The position numbers and the translations under genes are program-made. Below are positions 1 through 8,101 of a stretch of 64,000 nucleotides of DNA, piece by piece. The notes under the pieces were generated by a model. It was not told the DNA's origin. It searched no databases and worked only from the letters and a program-made list of their open reading frames with translations. The DNA comes from Saccharothrix tamanrassetensis (GTDB taxonomy: Bacteria > Actinomycetota > Actinomycetes > Mycobacteriales > Pseudonocardiaceae), in the NCBI RefSeq assembly GCF_014203665.1, contig NZ_JACHJN010000001.1, positions 1,054,001 through 1,118,000 on the forward strand, in the 5' to 3' direction. Within the stretch, counting starts at the first letter, position 1. The number at the start of each line of letters is the position of its first letter.

Positions 1-1
1 C

Positions 2-307
2 AGCGGCTGGCGCTCCCCGGAGTACCAGGATCGGCTTCTCCACAAGGCCATCTCCGAGCACGGCTCGGCAGAGGAAGCCGCGCGCTGGGTCGCCACCGCG
101 AACACGTCCGCTCACGTGGCGGGGAACGCCGTCGACATCGGGCGCTCCGACGCCAAGGCGTGGCTGTCGCAACACGGCGCCAAGTACGGACTGTGCCAGA
201 TCTACCGGAACGAACCCTGGCACTACGAACTGCGTCCCGAAGCCGTCGATCACGGTTGCCCGGCCATGTACGCCGACCCCACTCACGACCCGAGGATGCG
301 GCAGTGA
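2..307 (+). CDS. M15B (VanY-type) D-alanyl-D-alanine carboxypeptidase, C-terminal part
   Basis: The gene is cut by the left window edge; about 101 codons remain, ending in TGA. The visible part has the M15B peptidase signature: SGWRSPEYQ, then SAHVAGNAVDIG (zinc ligands His and Asp of SxHxxGxAxD), then WHYE (catalytic Glu/third zinc His region). Family members are zinc D,D- or L,D-carboxypeptidases that trim the terminal D-Ala of peptidoglycan stems outside the membrane. The N-terminus, where a signal peptide would be expected, lies outside the window, so localisation cannot be checked. The last residues after WHYELR are a normal short tail and do not suggest truncation. Confidence 0.85.
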   Translation, partial: SGWRSPEYQDRLLHKAISEHGSAEEAARWVATANTSAHVAGNAVDIGRSDAKAWLSQHGAKYGLCQIYRNEPWHYELRPEAVDHGCPAMYADPTHDPRMRQ

Positions 308-364
308 CGAACGGCCCGACCTCCGCGACTTCCGACCGTCCACTTCGCGGACCGTGAGAACCCC

Positions 365-1516
365 TTACGGAGCGATCGGCCGGCGCGCGGTCACGACCAC
401 CGACGCCACCAGCGCCGCGAGCACCAGCGCGGCCACGTGGATCGGTGCGGGTGAGAACGACGCCAGCAACGTCAGCAGCGCCGCCACCGGGAACGCCCAG
501 GTGGTCAGTCCTCGCCGGCGCGGGTACACCTGGAGGTACCAGACCACGACCAGGAACACCGCGACCGGCACGGTGGTCGCCATCCCCGCCGCGAGCCTCG
601 ACAGGTGCGCCGTGTGCAGGTCGTAGTCGACCGCCACCTCCAGCCCCGCGCCGACGGCCGCGACCGACGCGAACACCAGGAAGTGCCCGTAGCCCCACGT
701 CAGCGCGAACCGCAGCGTGGTCAGCAGCTCCTGTGCCGGGTGGTCGAAGTAGAGCCACCACATCGTGAACACGATCACCAGACCGGCGACGGCCAACGAG
801 ATCAACGCCGCCGCCGAGTGCCCCGCGTCCAGCGCCGAGGACACCGCCCCGGTCGCGGCCAGGATCGACTCGCCCAGCACGATGAGCGTGAACAGCCCGT
901 ACCGCTCCGCGACGTGGTGCGGGTGCCAGGTCGTCCGCCCGGCCCGCTCGGCCCACACCGGCACGGCCAGCTCCGCCGCCACCATCACCAGGAACCCGAC
1001 CCAGAACGCACTGTCCGGCAACCACAGCCGTGCCACCCAGCCGGCCTGCACGACCGTGATGCCGAGGGCGTACCGATGCGCGCACGCCCGCCGCTCGGGG
1101 TCGGTACCCGCCGCTCGCAGCCACTGCGCGACCATGGCCAGCCGCATGATCACGTACCCGATGGTGATCACCGTGAAGTCGGACCTGTCGAACGCCCTCG
1201 GCACGCCCGCCGCCACCACCAGCACGCCCGCGATCTGCACCAGCGTGGTCAGCCGGTAGGGCACGTCGTCGGTGTCGTAGGCCGAGGCGAACCAGGTGAA
1301 GTTCAGCCACGCCCACCAGATCGCGAAGAACACCGACAGGTAGCCCGCGACACCGGCGCCCAGGTGGTCCTCCGCCAACGCGTGGTGCAGGTTCGCCGCA
1401 GCCGACGCCACCGCGACCACGAAGCTCAGGTCGAACAGCAGCTCCAACGGCGTCGCGACCCGGTGCTCCTCGTCCGACCGCCGTGCCGTCATCGGCCGGT
1501 ACCACGCCCTCGTCAT
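365..1516 (-). CDS. LtrA family multipass membrane protein
   Basis: The product is a 383-residue hydrophobic protein. It contains the two conserved LtrA blocks: the N-terminal TPLELLFDLSFVVAV segment (about residues 22-36) and the HHVAERYGLFTLIVLGESIL segment in the middle, followed by roughly ten membrane helices. The length fits the family (about 370-420). LtrA was named after a low-temperature-requirement locus in Listeria; its biochemical role is unsettled. It points toward the ABC operon but is separated from its ATPase gene by 77 bp, and nothing links the two. An internal Met at residue 9 could also be the start. The call is sure at family level and unknown for function. Confidence 0.85.
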   Translation of the reverse strand: MTRAWYRPMTARRSDEEHRVATPLELLFDLSFVVAVASAAANLHHALAEDHLGAGVAGYLSVFFAIWWAWLNFTWFASAYDTDDVPYRLTTLVQIAGVLVVAAGVPRAFDRSDFTVITIGYVIMRLAMVAQWLRAAGTDPERRACAHRYALGITVVQAGWVARLWLPDSAFWVGFLVMVAAELAVPVWAERAGRTTWHPHHVAERYGLFTLIVLGESILAATGAVSSALDAGHSAAALISLAVAGLVIVFTMWWLYFDHPAQELLTTLRFALTWGYGHFLVFASVAAVGAGLEVAVDYDLHTAHLSRLAAGMATTVPVAVFLVVVWYLQVYPRRRGLTTWAFPVAALLTLLASFSPAPIHVAALVLAALVASVVVTARRPIAP

Positions 1517-1593
1517 GCGGCGATCATGCCCAGCCGGACCGGAACGCGCACCCGCAGGTCACCCGTACGCGAGCCGACCCGCGCCGGAGGCGC

Positions 1594-2643
1594 TCACGCC
1601 TCCACGACCATCAGCCTCGTGGGTGCCAGGTCGAGCGCCACGGTCGTCCCCGGCGGGAAGTCCCCGGCCCGGCTGGACGGCTGGTCCACCCGCACCACCT
1701 GCTCCCCGCCGTCCAGCCGGACCGAGAGCCGGGTGACCGACCCCAGGAAGCTCTGCGTCAGCACGCTGCCGACCAGCGCGCCGTTGTCCTGGCCGCTGTG
1801 CTGGGCGATGCCGATGTCCTCGGGCCGCACGATGACCTTCACGTCGGTGCCCGCCGCCAGCCCCTCGGCCGCGTCGGTGGCCAGCCGGAACGTGCCCAGC
1901 CGCACGCCACCGGCCTCGGCCGTGCCGAACACCGCGTTGGTCACCCCGACGAACTGCGCCACGAACGCCGACGCGGGCTGCCGGTACACCACCGCCGGCG
2001 TGTCCAGCTGCTCCAGCCTCCCCTGGGACATGACACCGACGCGGTCGGAGACCGCCAGCGCCTCCTCCTGGTCGTGCGTGACGAACAACGTCGTCATGCC
2101 CAACCCGGTCTGGATGCGCCGGATCTCGTCCCGCAGCGACACCCGCACCTTGGCGTCCAACGCCGACAGCGGTTCGTCCAACAGCAACACCCGCGGCTGG
2201 ATCGCCAGCGCCCGGGCCAGCGCGACGCGCTGCTGCTGCCCGCCGGACAGCTGGTGCGGGTACCGCTTCGCCAGGTGCTCCAACCCGACCAGCTCCAGCA
2301 GCTCGCCGGTCCGCTTCGCCCGGTCCGGGGCCTTGCGCAGCCGTAGCCCGAACGCGATGTTCTGCGCGGCGGTCATGTTGGGGAACAGGCTGTAGGCCTG
2401 GAACACCATGCCCATGTCACGGCGGTTCGCCGGCACACCGGTGATGTCGCGCCCGTCGACCCGGACCGTCCCGGAATCGGCGGTCTCGAAGCCGGCGACG
2501 ATGCGCAGCGCCGTGGTCTTGCCGCAGCCGCTGGGGCCGAGCAGGCTCACCAGCTCGCCCCGCGCCAGCTCCAGGTCCAGGCCGGCCAGCGCGGGCTGCC
2601 CGCCGAACGACTTGCGCAGCCCGTGCAACTCCAGGTAGCCCAT
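1594..2643 (-). CDS. ABC transporter ATP-binding protein, Fe3+/polyamine (PotA/FbpC) type
   Basis: 349 residues. Walker A GPSGCGKT (about 36-43), Q-loop, signature LSGGQQQRVALARAL, Walker B LLLDEPLSALD and the switch His in FVTHDQEEAL are all intact. After about residue 235 a TOBE-type C-terminal domain follows, typical of PotA/FbpC/PhnT ATPases. It energises the importer formed by the two permeases and the lipoprotein encoded upstream. It is the last gene of the four-gene minus-strand operon, starting 1 bp after the permease stop. Substrate class (ferric iron, polyamine, thiamine or phosphonate) cannot be decided from the ATPase alone. Confidence 0.93.
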   Translation of the reverse strand: MGYLELHGLRKSFGGQPALAGLDLELARGELVSLLGPSGCGKTTALRIVAGFETADSGTVRVDGRDITGVPANRRDMGMVFQAYSLFPNMTAAQNIAFGLRLRKAPDRAKRTGELLELVGLEHLAKRYPHQLSGGQQQRVALARALAIQPRVLLLDEPLSALDAKVRVSLRDEIRRIQTGLGMTTLFVTHDQEEALAVSDRVGVMSQGRLEQLDTPAVVYRQPASAFVAQFVGVTNAVFGTAEAGGVRLGTFRLATDAAEGLAAGTDVKVIVRPEDIGIAQHSGQDNGALVGSVLTQSFLGSVTRLSVRLDGGEQVVRVDQPSSRAGDFPPGTTVALDLAPTRLMVVEA

Positions 2644-2644
2644 C

Positions 2645-3418
2645 TCAGCCTTCCTCGGCGACGGTGTCCCGCCGCCGCCTGCCGACGAACGAGAGCAGGA
2701 ACAGCAGCACGAACGCGAACAGCAGGCTCAGCAGCGACACCGCGATGGACACGCCGGCGTTCCGCTTGCCGAGCAGGTTCACCCGCACCTGCAGGGTGTC
2801 GAAGTTGAGCAGCGAGGCGATGGTGAACTCCCCCAGCACCAGCGCGACCGACAGCAGCGACGCGCCGATCAGCGCGGTGCGGATGTTGGGTACCACGATC
2901 CGCAGCAGAACGGTGCCCCAGGACGCGCCGAGGCTGCGGGCCGCCTCCGCCAACGTCTTCAGGTCGATCGCGGACAGCCCCGCGTCGATCGCCCGGTACG
3001 CGAACGGCAGCACCAGCACGGCATAGGCGAAGGTGAGCGTGAGCGGCGAGTCGCCGAGGAAGTAGCTCACCCACGCGTACAGCGGGGCCATGCCGACGAC
3101 CAGCACGATCGCCGGGATGGTGATAGGCAGCAAGCACAGGAACTCCACCAACCGGCGCAGTTTCGGCAGCCGCAGCCGGATCCACGCCATGGTCGGCACC
3201 AGCAGCACCAGCACGACCAGCGAACTGGTCGCGGCGAGCTGCACCGACGCCAGGATCGCTTCGACCAGGTCGCGGTCGGACACGATTCCCGACCACGACT
3301 CCAGGCTCCGCGTGCCGTTCGCTCCGCGCGTGGAGAACTCCGCCATCGCGAACAGCGGCAGCAGGAAGAACACGCCCAGCAGGGTCAGCACCAGCGAGCG
3401 GACGACTCTCACTGCCAT
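2645..3418 (-). CDS. ABC transporter permease (PotC-like)
   Basis: 257 residues with about six membrane helices and a BPD_transp_1 fold. The cytoplasmic EAA-type loop, which docks the ATPase, reads EAARSLGASWGTVLLRIVVPN around residues 155-178. Its start overlaps the end of the preceding permease gene by 10 bp, a sign of translational coupling. With that permease it would form the heterodimeric channel of the importer. Length and topology are normal for a PotC/FbpB-half permease. Confidence 0.9.
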   Translation of the reverse strand: MAVRVVRSLVLTLLGVFFLLPLFAMAEFSTRGANGTRSLESWSGIVSDRDLVEAILASVQLAATSSLVVLVLLVPTMAWIRLRLPKLRRLVEFLCLLPITIPAIVLVVGMAPLYAWVSYFLGDSPLTLTFAYAVLVLPFAYRAIDAGLSAIDLKTLAEAARSLGASWGTVLLRIVVPNIRTALIGASLLSVALVLGEFTIASLLNFDTLQVRVNLLGKRNAGVSIAVSLLSLLFAFVLLFLLSFVGRRRRDTVAEEG

Positions 3419-4317
3419 CGCGCGAACCTCCGCTGCAGCAAGGCGTAGAGGCCCATCGCGACACCCACCACCACGACCATGCCGAGCCCCAGCGCCTTGC
3501 CGAGGTTCTCCTGCCCCAGCAGCACTTCACCGGTCAACGCGCCCCGGATCTGCAACGGCACGATCGGGCTGCCCTGCGACACCAGCGCGGCGGCCGTCGC
3601 GTACGCCGAGAACGCGTTCGCGAACAGCAGCAGCAACGCACCGAGGAACGAGGGCAGCAGGATCGGGCCACCGACGTGCCGCCAGTACGTCCACGAGGTG
3701 CCGCCGAGGCTGTCCGCCGCCTCCCTCCACTGTGGACGAAGTCCGTCCAGCGCGGGCAGGAACACGATGACCATCAGCGGGATCTGGAAGAACGTGTAGA
3801 CCAGCGTCAAGCCGGGCAGCTCGAACAGCCAGGCCCCGCCGGCGAACAGGTCGATCCCGAACCGGTCCCGGAGGAACCGGGTGACGAAGCCCTGGAAGCC
3901 CACGGTGGCGAGGAAGGCGAACGCCAGCGGCACACCGCCGAACTGCGCCAGCACCCCGGACCCGGCCACGACCACGCGTCGCAGCAGCCCTTCCGACTTG
4001 CCGGAGGTGACCGCCCAGGAAAGCAGCGCACCGAGCACCGCGCCCAGCAACGCCGTCAGCGCGGACAGCTCGACGCTGCGCAGGAAGGCCTGCAGGTACG
4101 CCCCTCTGCCCAACGCGACCAGGTTCTCCAGGGTGAACGCGCCGTTCGGGTCCTGGAACGCCCCGGCGAGCACCAACACCGTCGGGTAGACCAGGAACGT
4201 GCCGACGTACAGCAGGAACGGCACGACGACGAGCCAGGCCGGCCACGACTTCGCGGCCGGCCCCCGGCCCGGTGCTTCCACCTCGCCCCGGACCGGGGTG
4301 GTGGCGGGTGCGACCAC
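3409..4317 (-). CDS. ABC transporter permease (PotB-like)
   Basis: 302 residues. A proline-rich cytoplasmic N-terminus of about 25 residues is followed by six membrane helices. The EAA loop reads REAADSLGGTSWTYWRHVGGPILLP. It starts 3 bp after the stop of the binding-protein gene and overlaps the next permease by 10 bp, so it belongs to the same transcript. It is the first permease half of the importer. Confidence 0.9.
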   Translation of the reverse strand: MVAPATTPVRGEVEAPGRGPAAKSWPAWLVVVPFLLYVGTFLVYPTVLVLAGAFQDPNGAFTLENLVALGRGAYLQAFLRSVELSALTALLGAVLGALLSWAVTSGKSEGLLRRVVVAGSGVLAQFGGVPLAFAFLATVGFQGFVTRFLRDRFGIDLFAGGAWLFELPGLTLVYTFFQIPLMVIVFLPALDGLRPQWREAADSLGGTSWTYWRHVGGPILLPSFLGALLLLFANAFSAYATAAALVSQGSPIVPLQIRGALTGEVLLGQENLGKALGLGMVVVVGVAMGLYALLQRRFARWQ

Positions 4318-4320
4318 CGG

Positions 4321-5451
4321 TCAGCCCACCGCCTGCGCCCAGGTGTCGGACAGCGTCTTCTTGGCCTTGTCCGACTGCTCCTGGGTCAGGAACACCTGCT
4401 TGCCGTCGGTCTTGGGCAGCTTCGCGGCGGCCGCGTCGTCCACCTCGCCCGACTTGGTCAGCGCGTCCAGCCGCACCGGCCGCGAAAGGCCCTTGAGGAA
4501 CAGGTTCTGCCCCTCGTCGGAGTACAGGAACTCCTGCCACAGCCGGGCGGCGGCCGGGTGCGGGGCGTCCTTGCTGATCGCCTGGTTGTAGTACGCGCCG
4601 ACCTGCGCGCCCTGCGGCACGACGACCTTCCAGTCCGCCTTGCCGGCGAGCTTCGAGGTCTGCGCGGCGTTGGTGTAGTCCCAGTCGACGACGACCGGCG
4701 TCTGGCCGGACTCGATGGTCGCGGGCGACGGGTCCACCGGCAGGAAGTTGCCCGCGGCCTTGAGCTGCTTGAAGAACTCCACGCCGGGGGCGATGTCGTC
4801 GGCCGAGCCGCCGTTGCCCAGCGAGGCCATCACGACGCCGGAGAACGCCGCGCCGGCCTGCGTCGGGTCGCCGTTGAGCGCGACCTTGCCCTGGTACTCG
4901 GGCTTGAGCAGGTCCTTGACCGTCTTCGGCGCGGGCACCTTGGCGGCGTCGTAGCCGATGGACATGAAGCCGCCGTAGTCGCCGTAGTAGAGGCCGCTCG
5001 CCTCCTTCAGCTCGGCGGGGATGTCGCCCCACGTCTCGACCTGGTAGGGGGCGAAGAGGTCCTTGTTGGCCACCGCCACGTTCAGGCCGAGGTCGAACAC
5101 GTCGGGCGCGCGGTCGTTGCCCTTGAGCTGCTTGGCGGCGTTGATCTCGTCCTGGCTGGACGCGTCGGGCTGCGCGGAGTCGACCGTGATGCCGTACTTG
5201 CCCTCGAACGCCTTGATGATCTCGCCGTAGTTGGCCCAGTCCGGCGGCAGCGCGATGACGTTCAGCCTGCCCTCCTTCTTGGCGGCCTCGACGAGCTTGT
5301 CCAGCCCGCCGAGGTCGGCGGCGGACTTCGCGGACGCGGCGGACGAGTTGGTCGCGGCGCCCTCCTTGGCGGGCGGCGCACCGCATGCGGCGACCAGCGC
5401 CAGCGCGGCGGCGCCGATGCCGACCGCGCGGAGGACTCGGGTGTGGGTCAC
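4321..5451 (-). CDS. Extracellular solute-binding lipoprotein of the ABC importer
   Basis: I place the start at the GTG at 5451 (376 residues), not at an upstream ATG in the same open frame, because AGGAAGG sits at good spacing and a classical lipoprotein signal follows directly (hydrophobic VGIGAAALALVAAC, lipobox Cys23). The mature protein has the family 1 binding-protein start LDKLVEAAKKEGRLNVIALP, as in iron, phosphonate and polyamine binders of the AfuA/PotD type. It would capture the ligand outside the membrane and deliver it to the two permeases encoded downstream. The ligand is not identifiable by eye: Tyr-rich iron-binding residues are not obvious. Confidence 0.9.
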   Translation of the reverse strand: MTHTRVLRAVGIGAAALALVAACGAPPAKEGAATNSSAASAKSAADLGGLDKLVEAAKKEGRLNVIALPPDWANYGEIIKAFEGKYGITVDSAQPDASSQDEINAAKQLKGNDRAPDVFDLGLNVAVANKDLFAPYQVETWGDIPAELKEASGLYYGDYGGFMSIGYDAAKVPAPKTVKDLLKPEYQGKVALNGDPTQAGAAFSGVVMASLGNGGSADDIAPGVEFFKQLKAAGNFLPVDPSPATIESGQTPVVVDWDYTNAAQTSKLAGKADWKVVVPQGAQVGAYYNQAISKDAPHPAAARLWQEFLYSDEGQNLFLKGLSRPVRLDALTKSGEVDDAAAAKLPKTDGKQVFLTQEQSDKAKKTLSDTWAQAVG

Positions 5452-5718
5452 GGGGGCGAACCTTCCTCGTGGGCAAGGGAATCCGGGCCGGCCGGAACGT
5501 TCCGGACGAGCGGAGGATTCGTGACGGCGCGCGTGCTTGTCAAGCTCGGCGGGCCGAGTGAGACCCGTGCGACGAACCGGGCGAACTCCTGGTGGTCGCC
5601 CGGTGTCCCGGGAGTTAACAGGCGGGCCGTGAGAGCACGTCCCCCGGCCCGGCGGCCGACCAGGATCGTCGCGTGTGGAGGGTCGGGCAGGGCGAGCCCC
5701 GCGCGCGAAGCAGGCCTG

Positions 5719-5769
5719 GGTGATCGACACCCCTGCCGCACGGGCGATGTCGCGGATGCTCACGGCCAC
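5719..5769 (-). pseudogene. Possible remnant of a LacI-type helix-turn-helix
   Basis: From the ATG at 5769 the minus strand encodes VSIRDIARAAGVSIT, which closely resembles the first DNA-binding helices of LacI-family regulators (consensus TIxDVAxxAGVSxxTVS). The resemblance stops abruptly after about 16 residues and the rest is Arg/Pro-rich, unstructured-looking sequence running in frame into the binding-protein gene. I read it as a truncated regulator gene; chance similarity of a short segment cannot be excluded. Confidence 0.35.
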
Positions 5770-5914
5770 GCGGCGGATCGTACCGGTCCGGGATCGACCG
5801 GACCGGCTTGATCACTGGGCCATCAGGACTACCCGCAGACCACCCGAGGCCATTGCCCACACGGATTCCGGTCGACGGGCAGCGCGGTCGCGTCGCAACC
5901 TCGGAGCACCTGAC

Positions 5915-5946
5915 AGGTAGCCGTACTATATGTAGAGAAGCTACCT
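5915..5946. promoter_or_regulatory. Inverted repeat in the promoter region of the 5962 gene
   Basis: AGGTAGC (5915-5921) and GCTACCT (5940-5946) are perfect 7-bp arms around an 18-bp AT-richer core containing TACTAT (5924-5929), a possible -10 box. The pair sits just before the ribosome-binding site GGGAGGGA of the next gene. It could be an operator or an RNA hairpin; the regulator is unknown. Confidence 0.4.
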
Positions 5947-5961
5947 ATTGGGGAGGGATTC

Positions 5962-6585
5962 GTGAGTCGCAAACTGCTGGTCTGGTCGCACGTCATCACG
6001 TCCACGGGCTGGATGTGCATGGCGCTGGCCCTGTTCGTCGCGGTCGGCTACGCCTTGGACGCGTCGGGGCCGGCGCGGGAGGCGGCGTTCGACGTGGCAC
6101 TGCTGATCGACGTGGACGTCCTCCAGTTCACCGCGACCACCTCGGCGTTCACCGGTCTGATGCTCTCGGGCCTGACACCGTGGGGCTACTTCCGCCACTG
6201 GTGGGTGCTGCTGAAGTTCGTGATCACGTTCACCCAGCTCTACGTGGGGATCTTCGTGCTCAGCCCCAACCTGCACCCCGACGGCTCGCCCGCGATGATG
6301 CGGCTGGGCTCCCTGCTGATGGCGTCGGCCCTGGCGGGCCAGGTGTGGCTGTCGGTGGCGAAGCCGTTCAAGCGCACCCCGTGGACCGGGCCCGGCAAGC
6401 CGCCGACCGCACCCGCCTGGGCGTTCGCCGCCTGCCTGGCCGTGCCGGCCGTCGACTACGCCTTGGGCGAGTGGGTGCTCGGCCGATCCATCCCGGCCCT
6501 GGCCATGCTGGTCGTGGTGGTCCACCCGGTGGTCAGGGCCCGGTCCCGACCCCGCCCTCAGCCGAAGCTGATCCGCGTGCCGTAG
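5962..6585 (+). CDS. DUF2269-like integral membrane protein
   Basis: 207 residues from a GTG preceded by GGGAGGGA. It has about four to five hydrophobic helices: residues 5-27, 55-75, 80-105, 115-135 and 155-185. The arrangement and motifs such as LVWSHVITSTGW and GYFRHWWVLLKFVITF resemble small actinobacterial membrane proteins of the DUF2269 kind, whose function is unknown. Its last 28 bp overlap the end of the convergent downstream gene. Confidence 0.7.
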   Translation: MSRKLLVWSHVITSTGWMCMALALFVAVGYALDASGPAREAAFDVALLIDVDVLQFTATTSAFTGLMLSGLTPWGYFRHWWVLLKFVITFTQLYVGIFVLSPNLHPDGSPAMMRLGSLLMASALAGQVWLSVAKPFKRTPWTGPGKPPTAPAWAFAACLAVPAVDYALGEWVLGRSIPALAMLVVVVHPVVRARSRPRPQPKLIRVP

Positions 6586-7028
6586 AGCTTGGTCACCTTG
6601 AGCCGGATGACCACCCGCCGCTCGTCGACCTGGAGCCTGAGGAAGTCCTCGTCGGACGAGTCCGGATCGGCCCGCAGGTCCTCGGGCAGCATCTCCAGCA
6701 GCTCGCGGCCCACCGCGTCACCCGGCGTGGAGGACACCTCGGAGACTTCCGCGTCCCCTTCGGCGACGGCGAAGGTCCAGTCGTCCACCGACACGTGCAG
6801 GGCGGCCTTGCCGGAGTTCCGGACGTGCTTCACCTTGACCCGGTCGAGCGTGGTGGAGAACCGGAGCAGCCGCTCCTCCGGTTTCCAGTGGTAGAGCATC
6901 GTCGTCAGGTGCGGATGCCCGCTGCGCTTGGTGGTGGCCAGCACCCCGAACCGTCTGGAGGCCAGCACTTCGGAAGCACCGGCATCGTCCAACGCCGTCG
7001 CGCCGGGCCCCGTGCGATCTTCGGTCAT
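6558..7028 (-). CDS. Pyridoxamine-5'-phosphate-oxidase-like (split-barrel flavin/F420) protein
   Basis: 156 residues from the ATG at 7028. The N-terminal block VLASRRFGVLATTKRSGHPHLTTMLYHW is the typical first strand-helix unit of the split beta-barrel PNPOx-like fold that binds FMN or F420. Later segments RLLRFSTTLDRVKVKHVRNSGKAALHV and WTFAVAEGDAEV fit the same family, and the length is normal. Many actinobacterial relatives are F420-dependent reductases or F420-binding proteins, so a reductase role is plausible but not shown. It converges on the membrane-protein gene with a 28-bp overlap. Confidence 0.8.
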   Translation of the reverse strand: MTEDRTGPGATALDDAGASEVLASRRFGVLATTKRSGHPHLTTMLYHWKPEERLLRFSTTLDRVKVKHVRNSGKAALHVSVDDWTFAVAEGDAEVSEVSSTPGDAVGRELLEMLPEDLRADPDSSDEDFLRLQVDERRVVIRLKVTKLYGTRISFG

Positions 7029-7211
7029 GCCACGACCAACCCGCCCACACCCGCCAGCTATTCCACCCGACGTCGCCCGACACCGGACGCCCCGATGGCC
7101 CGCCACTACCGCCACCAAGCCGGGATTCACCCTTCCGAGGGTCGGAAGTTGAACCCAGAACAACCCCGTCGCGAGCCTCTGAACAGGCGTGACATCACTC
7201 CACACCGGACC

Positions 7212-7230
7212 GCTTCCGTCTAACGGAAGC
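7212..7230. promoter_or_regulatory. Perfect palindrome upstream of the iclR-type gene (candidate operator)
   Basis: GCTTCCGT (7212-7219) and ACGGAAGC (7223-7230) form perfect 8-bp arms with a 3-bp centre, 70 bp before the IclR-family start codon. The size and symmetry fit a dimeric regulator site, so autoregulation by the adjacent IclR protein is the simplest reading (inference). Confidence 0.6.
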
Positions 7231-7299
7231 CATGCCTTTACCGGTCCACTCCGCTCCGAGGATCCTCCTACGCGCCACAGGGGTCGGAAGGGGAGACCG

Positions 7300-8097
7300 A
7301 TGACCAAGGGGAACGGCCGCTCGGCGACATCGCGCGCACTGGACCTGCTCGGGGCGTTCACGATCGAACACCCGACGCTCACGCTGACCGAGCTGGCCAC
7401 CCGCTGCGCCATGCCGCTCGCCACGGCGCACCGCCTGGTCGCCGCGCTGGAGGCGTGGGGCGCGCTGGAGCGCAACACCGACAACAGGTACCAGATCGGC
7501 ACCCGGTTGTGGGAGATCGGCCTGCTGTCACCGGTCCCGCGCCGGATGCGGGAGATCGCCCTGCCGTTCATGCAGGACCTGTACGAGAAGAGCAAGGAGA
7601 ACATCCACTTCGCCGTCCGCGACGGCCACGAGACGCTCTACATCGCCAAGCTCACCGGGCACCAGGCGGTGCCGATAATCTCGCGCGAGGGCAACCGGCT
7701 GCCGATGCACTCGACCGGCGTCGGCAAGGCGCTGCTGGCGTTCTCCAGCAAGGAGTTCATCGACACCTACTGCGCGCGGCCACTCGCGCGCTACACCCGG
7801 CACACCATCGTGGAACCCGGCAGGCTGCGCCGCGAGCTGGCGGTGACCCGGGAACGCGGCTACTCGCTGACGAACGAGGAGATGACGCTCGGCTCGTGCT
7901 CCGTCGCCGTCCCGGTGTTCGACGCACGGGGCGAGATCGCGGCCAGCCTCGGCGTGGTGGTGCACAGCGTGCGCGACAACCTCACCAAGTACGTGCCGGA
8001 CCTCAAGGCGGAAGCGGCGAAGATCGCCAAGATGATGATCGCGCACCACTGCGACCCGTACCCCGGCTTCGTGCACGACCTGCCGCAAGGAGTGTGA
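7300..8097 (+). CDS. IclR family transcriptional regulator
   Basis: 265 residues from the ATG at 7300, chosen over an upstream in-frame start because GGAAGGGGA lies at proper spacing. Residues about 8-65 form the winged helix-turn-helix (RALDLLGAFT...LTELATRCAMPLATAHRLVAAL). The rest is the IclR effector domain with the typical MHSTGVGKALLAF and RGYSLTNEEMTLGSCSVAVPVF blocks. IclR proteins bind palindromic sites and respond to small metabolites, often aromatic or C2/C3 acids. It lies 4 bp before the next gene, so the two are probably one transcript, and a palindrome precedes it. The effector is unknown. Confidence 0.93.
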   Translation: MTKGNGRSATSRALDLLGAFTIEHPTLTLTELATRCAMPLATAHRLVAALEAWGALERNTDNRYQIGTRLWEIGLLSPVPRRMREIALPFMQDLYEKSKENIHFAVRDGHETLYIAKLTGHQAVPIISREGNRLPMHSTGVGKALLAFSSKEFIDTYCARPLARYTRHTIVEPGRLRRELAVTRERGYSLTNEEMTLGSCSVAVPVFDARGEIAASLGVVVHSVRDNLTKYVPDLKAEAAKIAKMMIAHHCDPYPGFVHDLPQGV

Positions 8098-8101
8098 CGG
8101 G

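Larger units (their letters stand above)
5452..5961. other. Intergenic region between divergent genes
   Basis: This stretch of about 510 bp is the shared 5' region of the minus-strand importer operon and the plus-strand membrane protein. It holds the LacI-like remnant and the inverted repeat listed separately. Imperfect inverted arms also occur at 5584-5592 and 5608-5616 (AACTCCtGG and its complement with one mismatch), which could be an operator or hairpin upstream of the importer. No complete gene was found. Confidence 0.5.

Noticed and set aside
605-2395. Plus-strand frame across the LtrA and ATPase genes
   Set aside because: Low-complexity Arg/His/Pro composition and no motif; shadow of the two minus-strand genes.
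4321-5769. Longer binding-protein start at 5769
   Set aside because: The extra 106 residues would bury the lipoprotein signal in the middle of the protein; GTG 5451 has a good ribosome-binding site and puts the lipobox at Cys23.
3676-5811. Plus-strand open frame across the ABC importer genes (about 700 codons)
   Set aside because: The minus strand encodes permeases and a lipoprotein with intact motifs and tight operon spacing.
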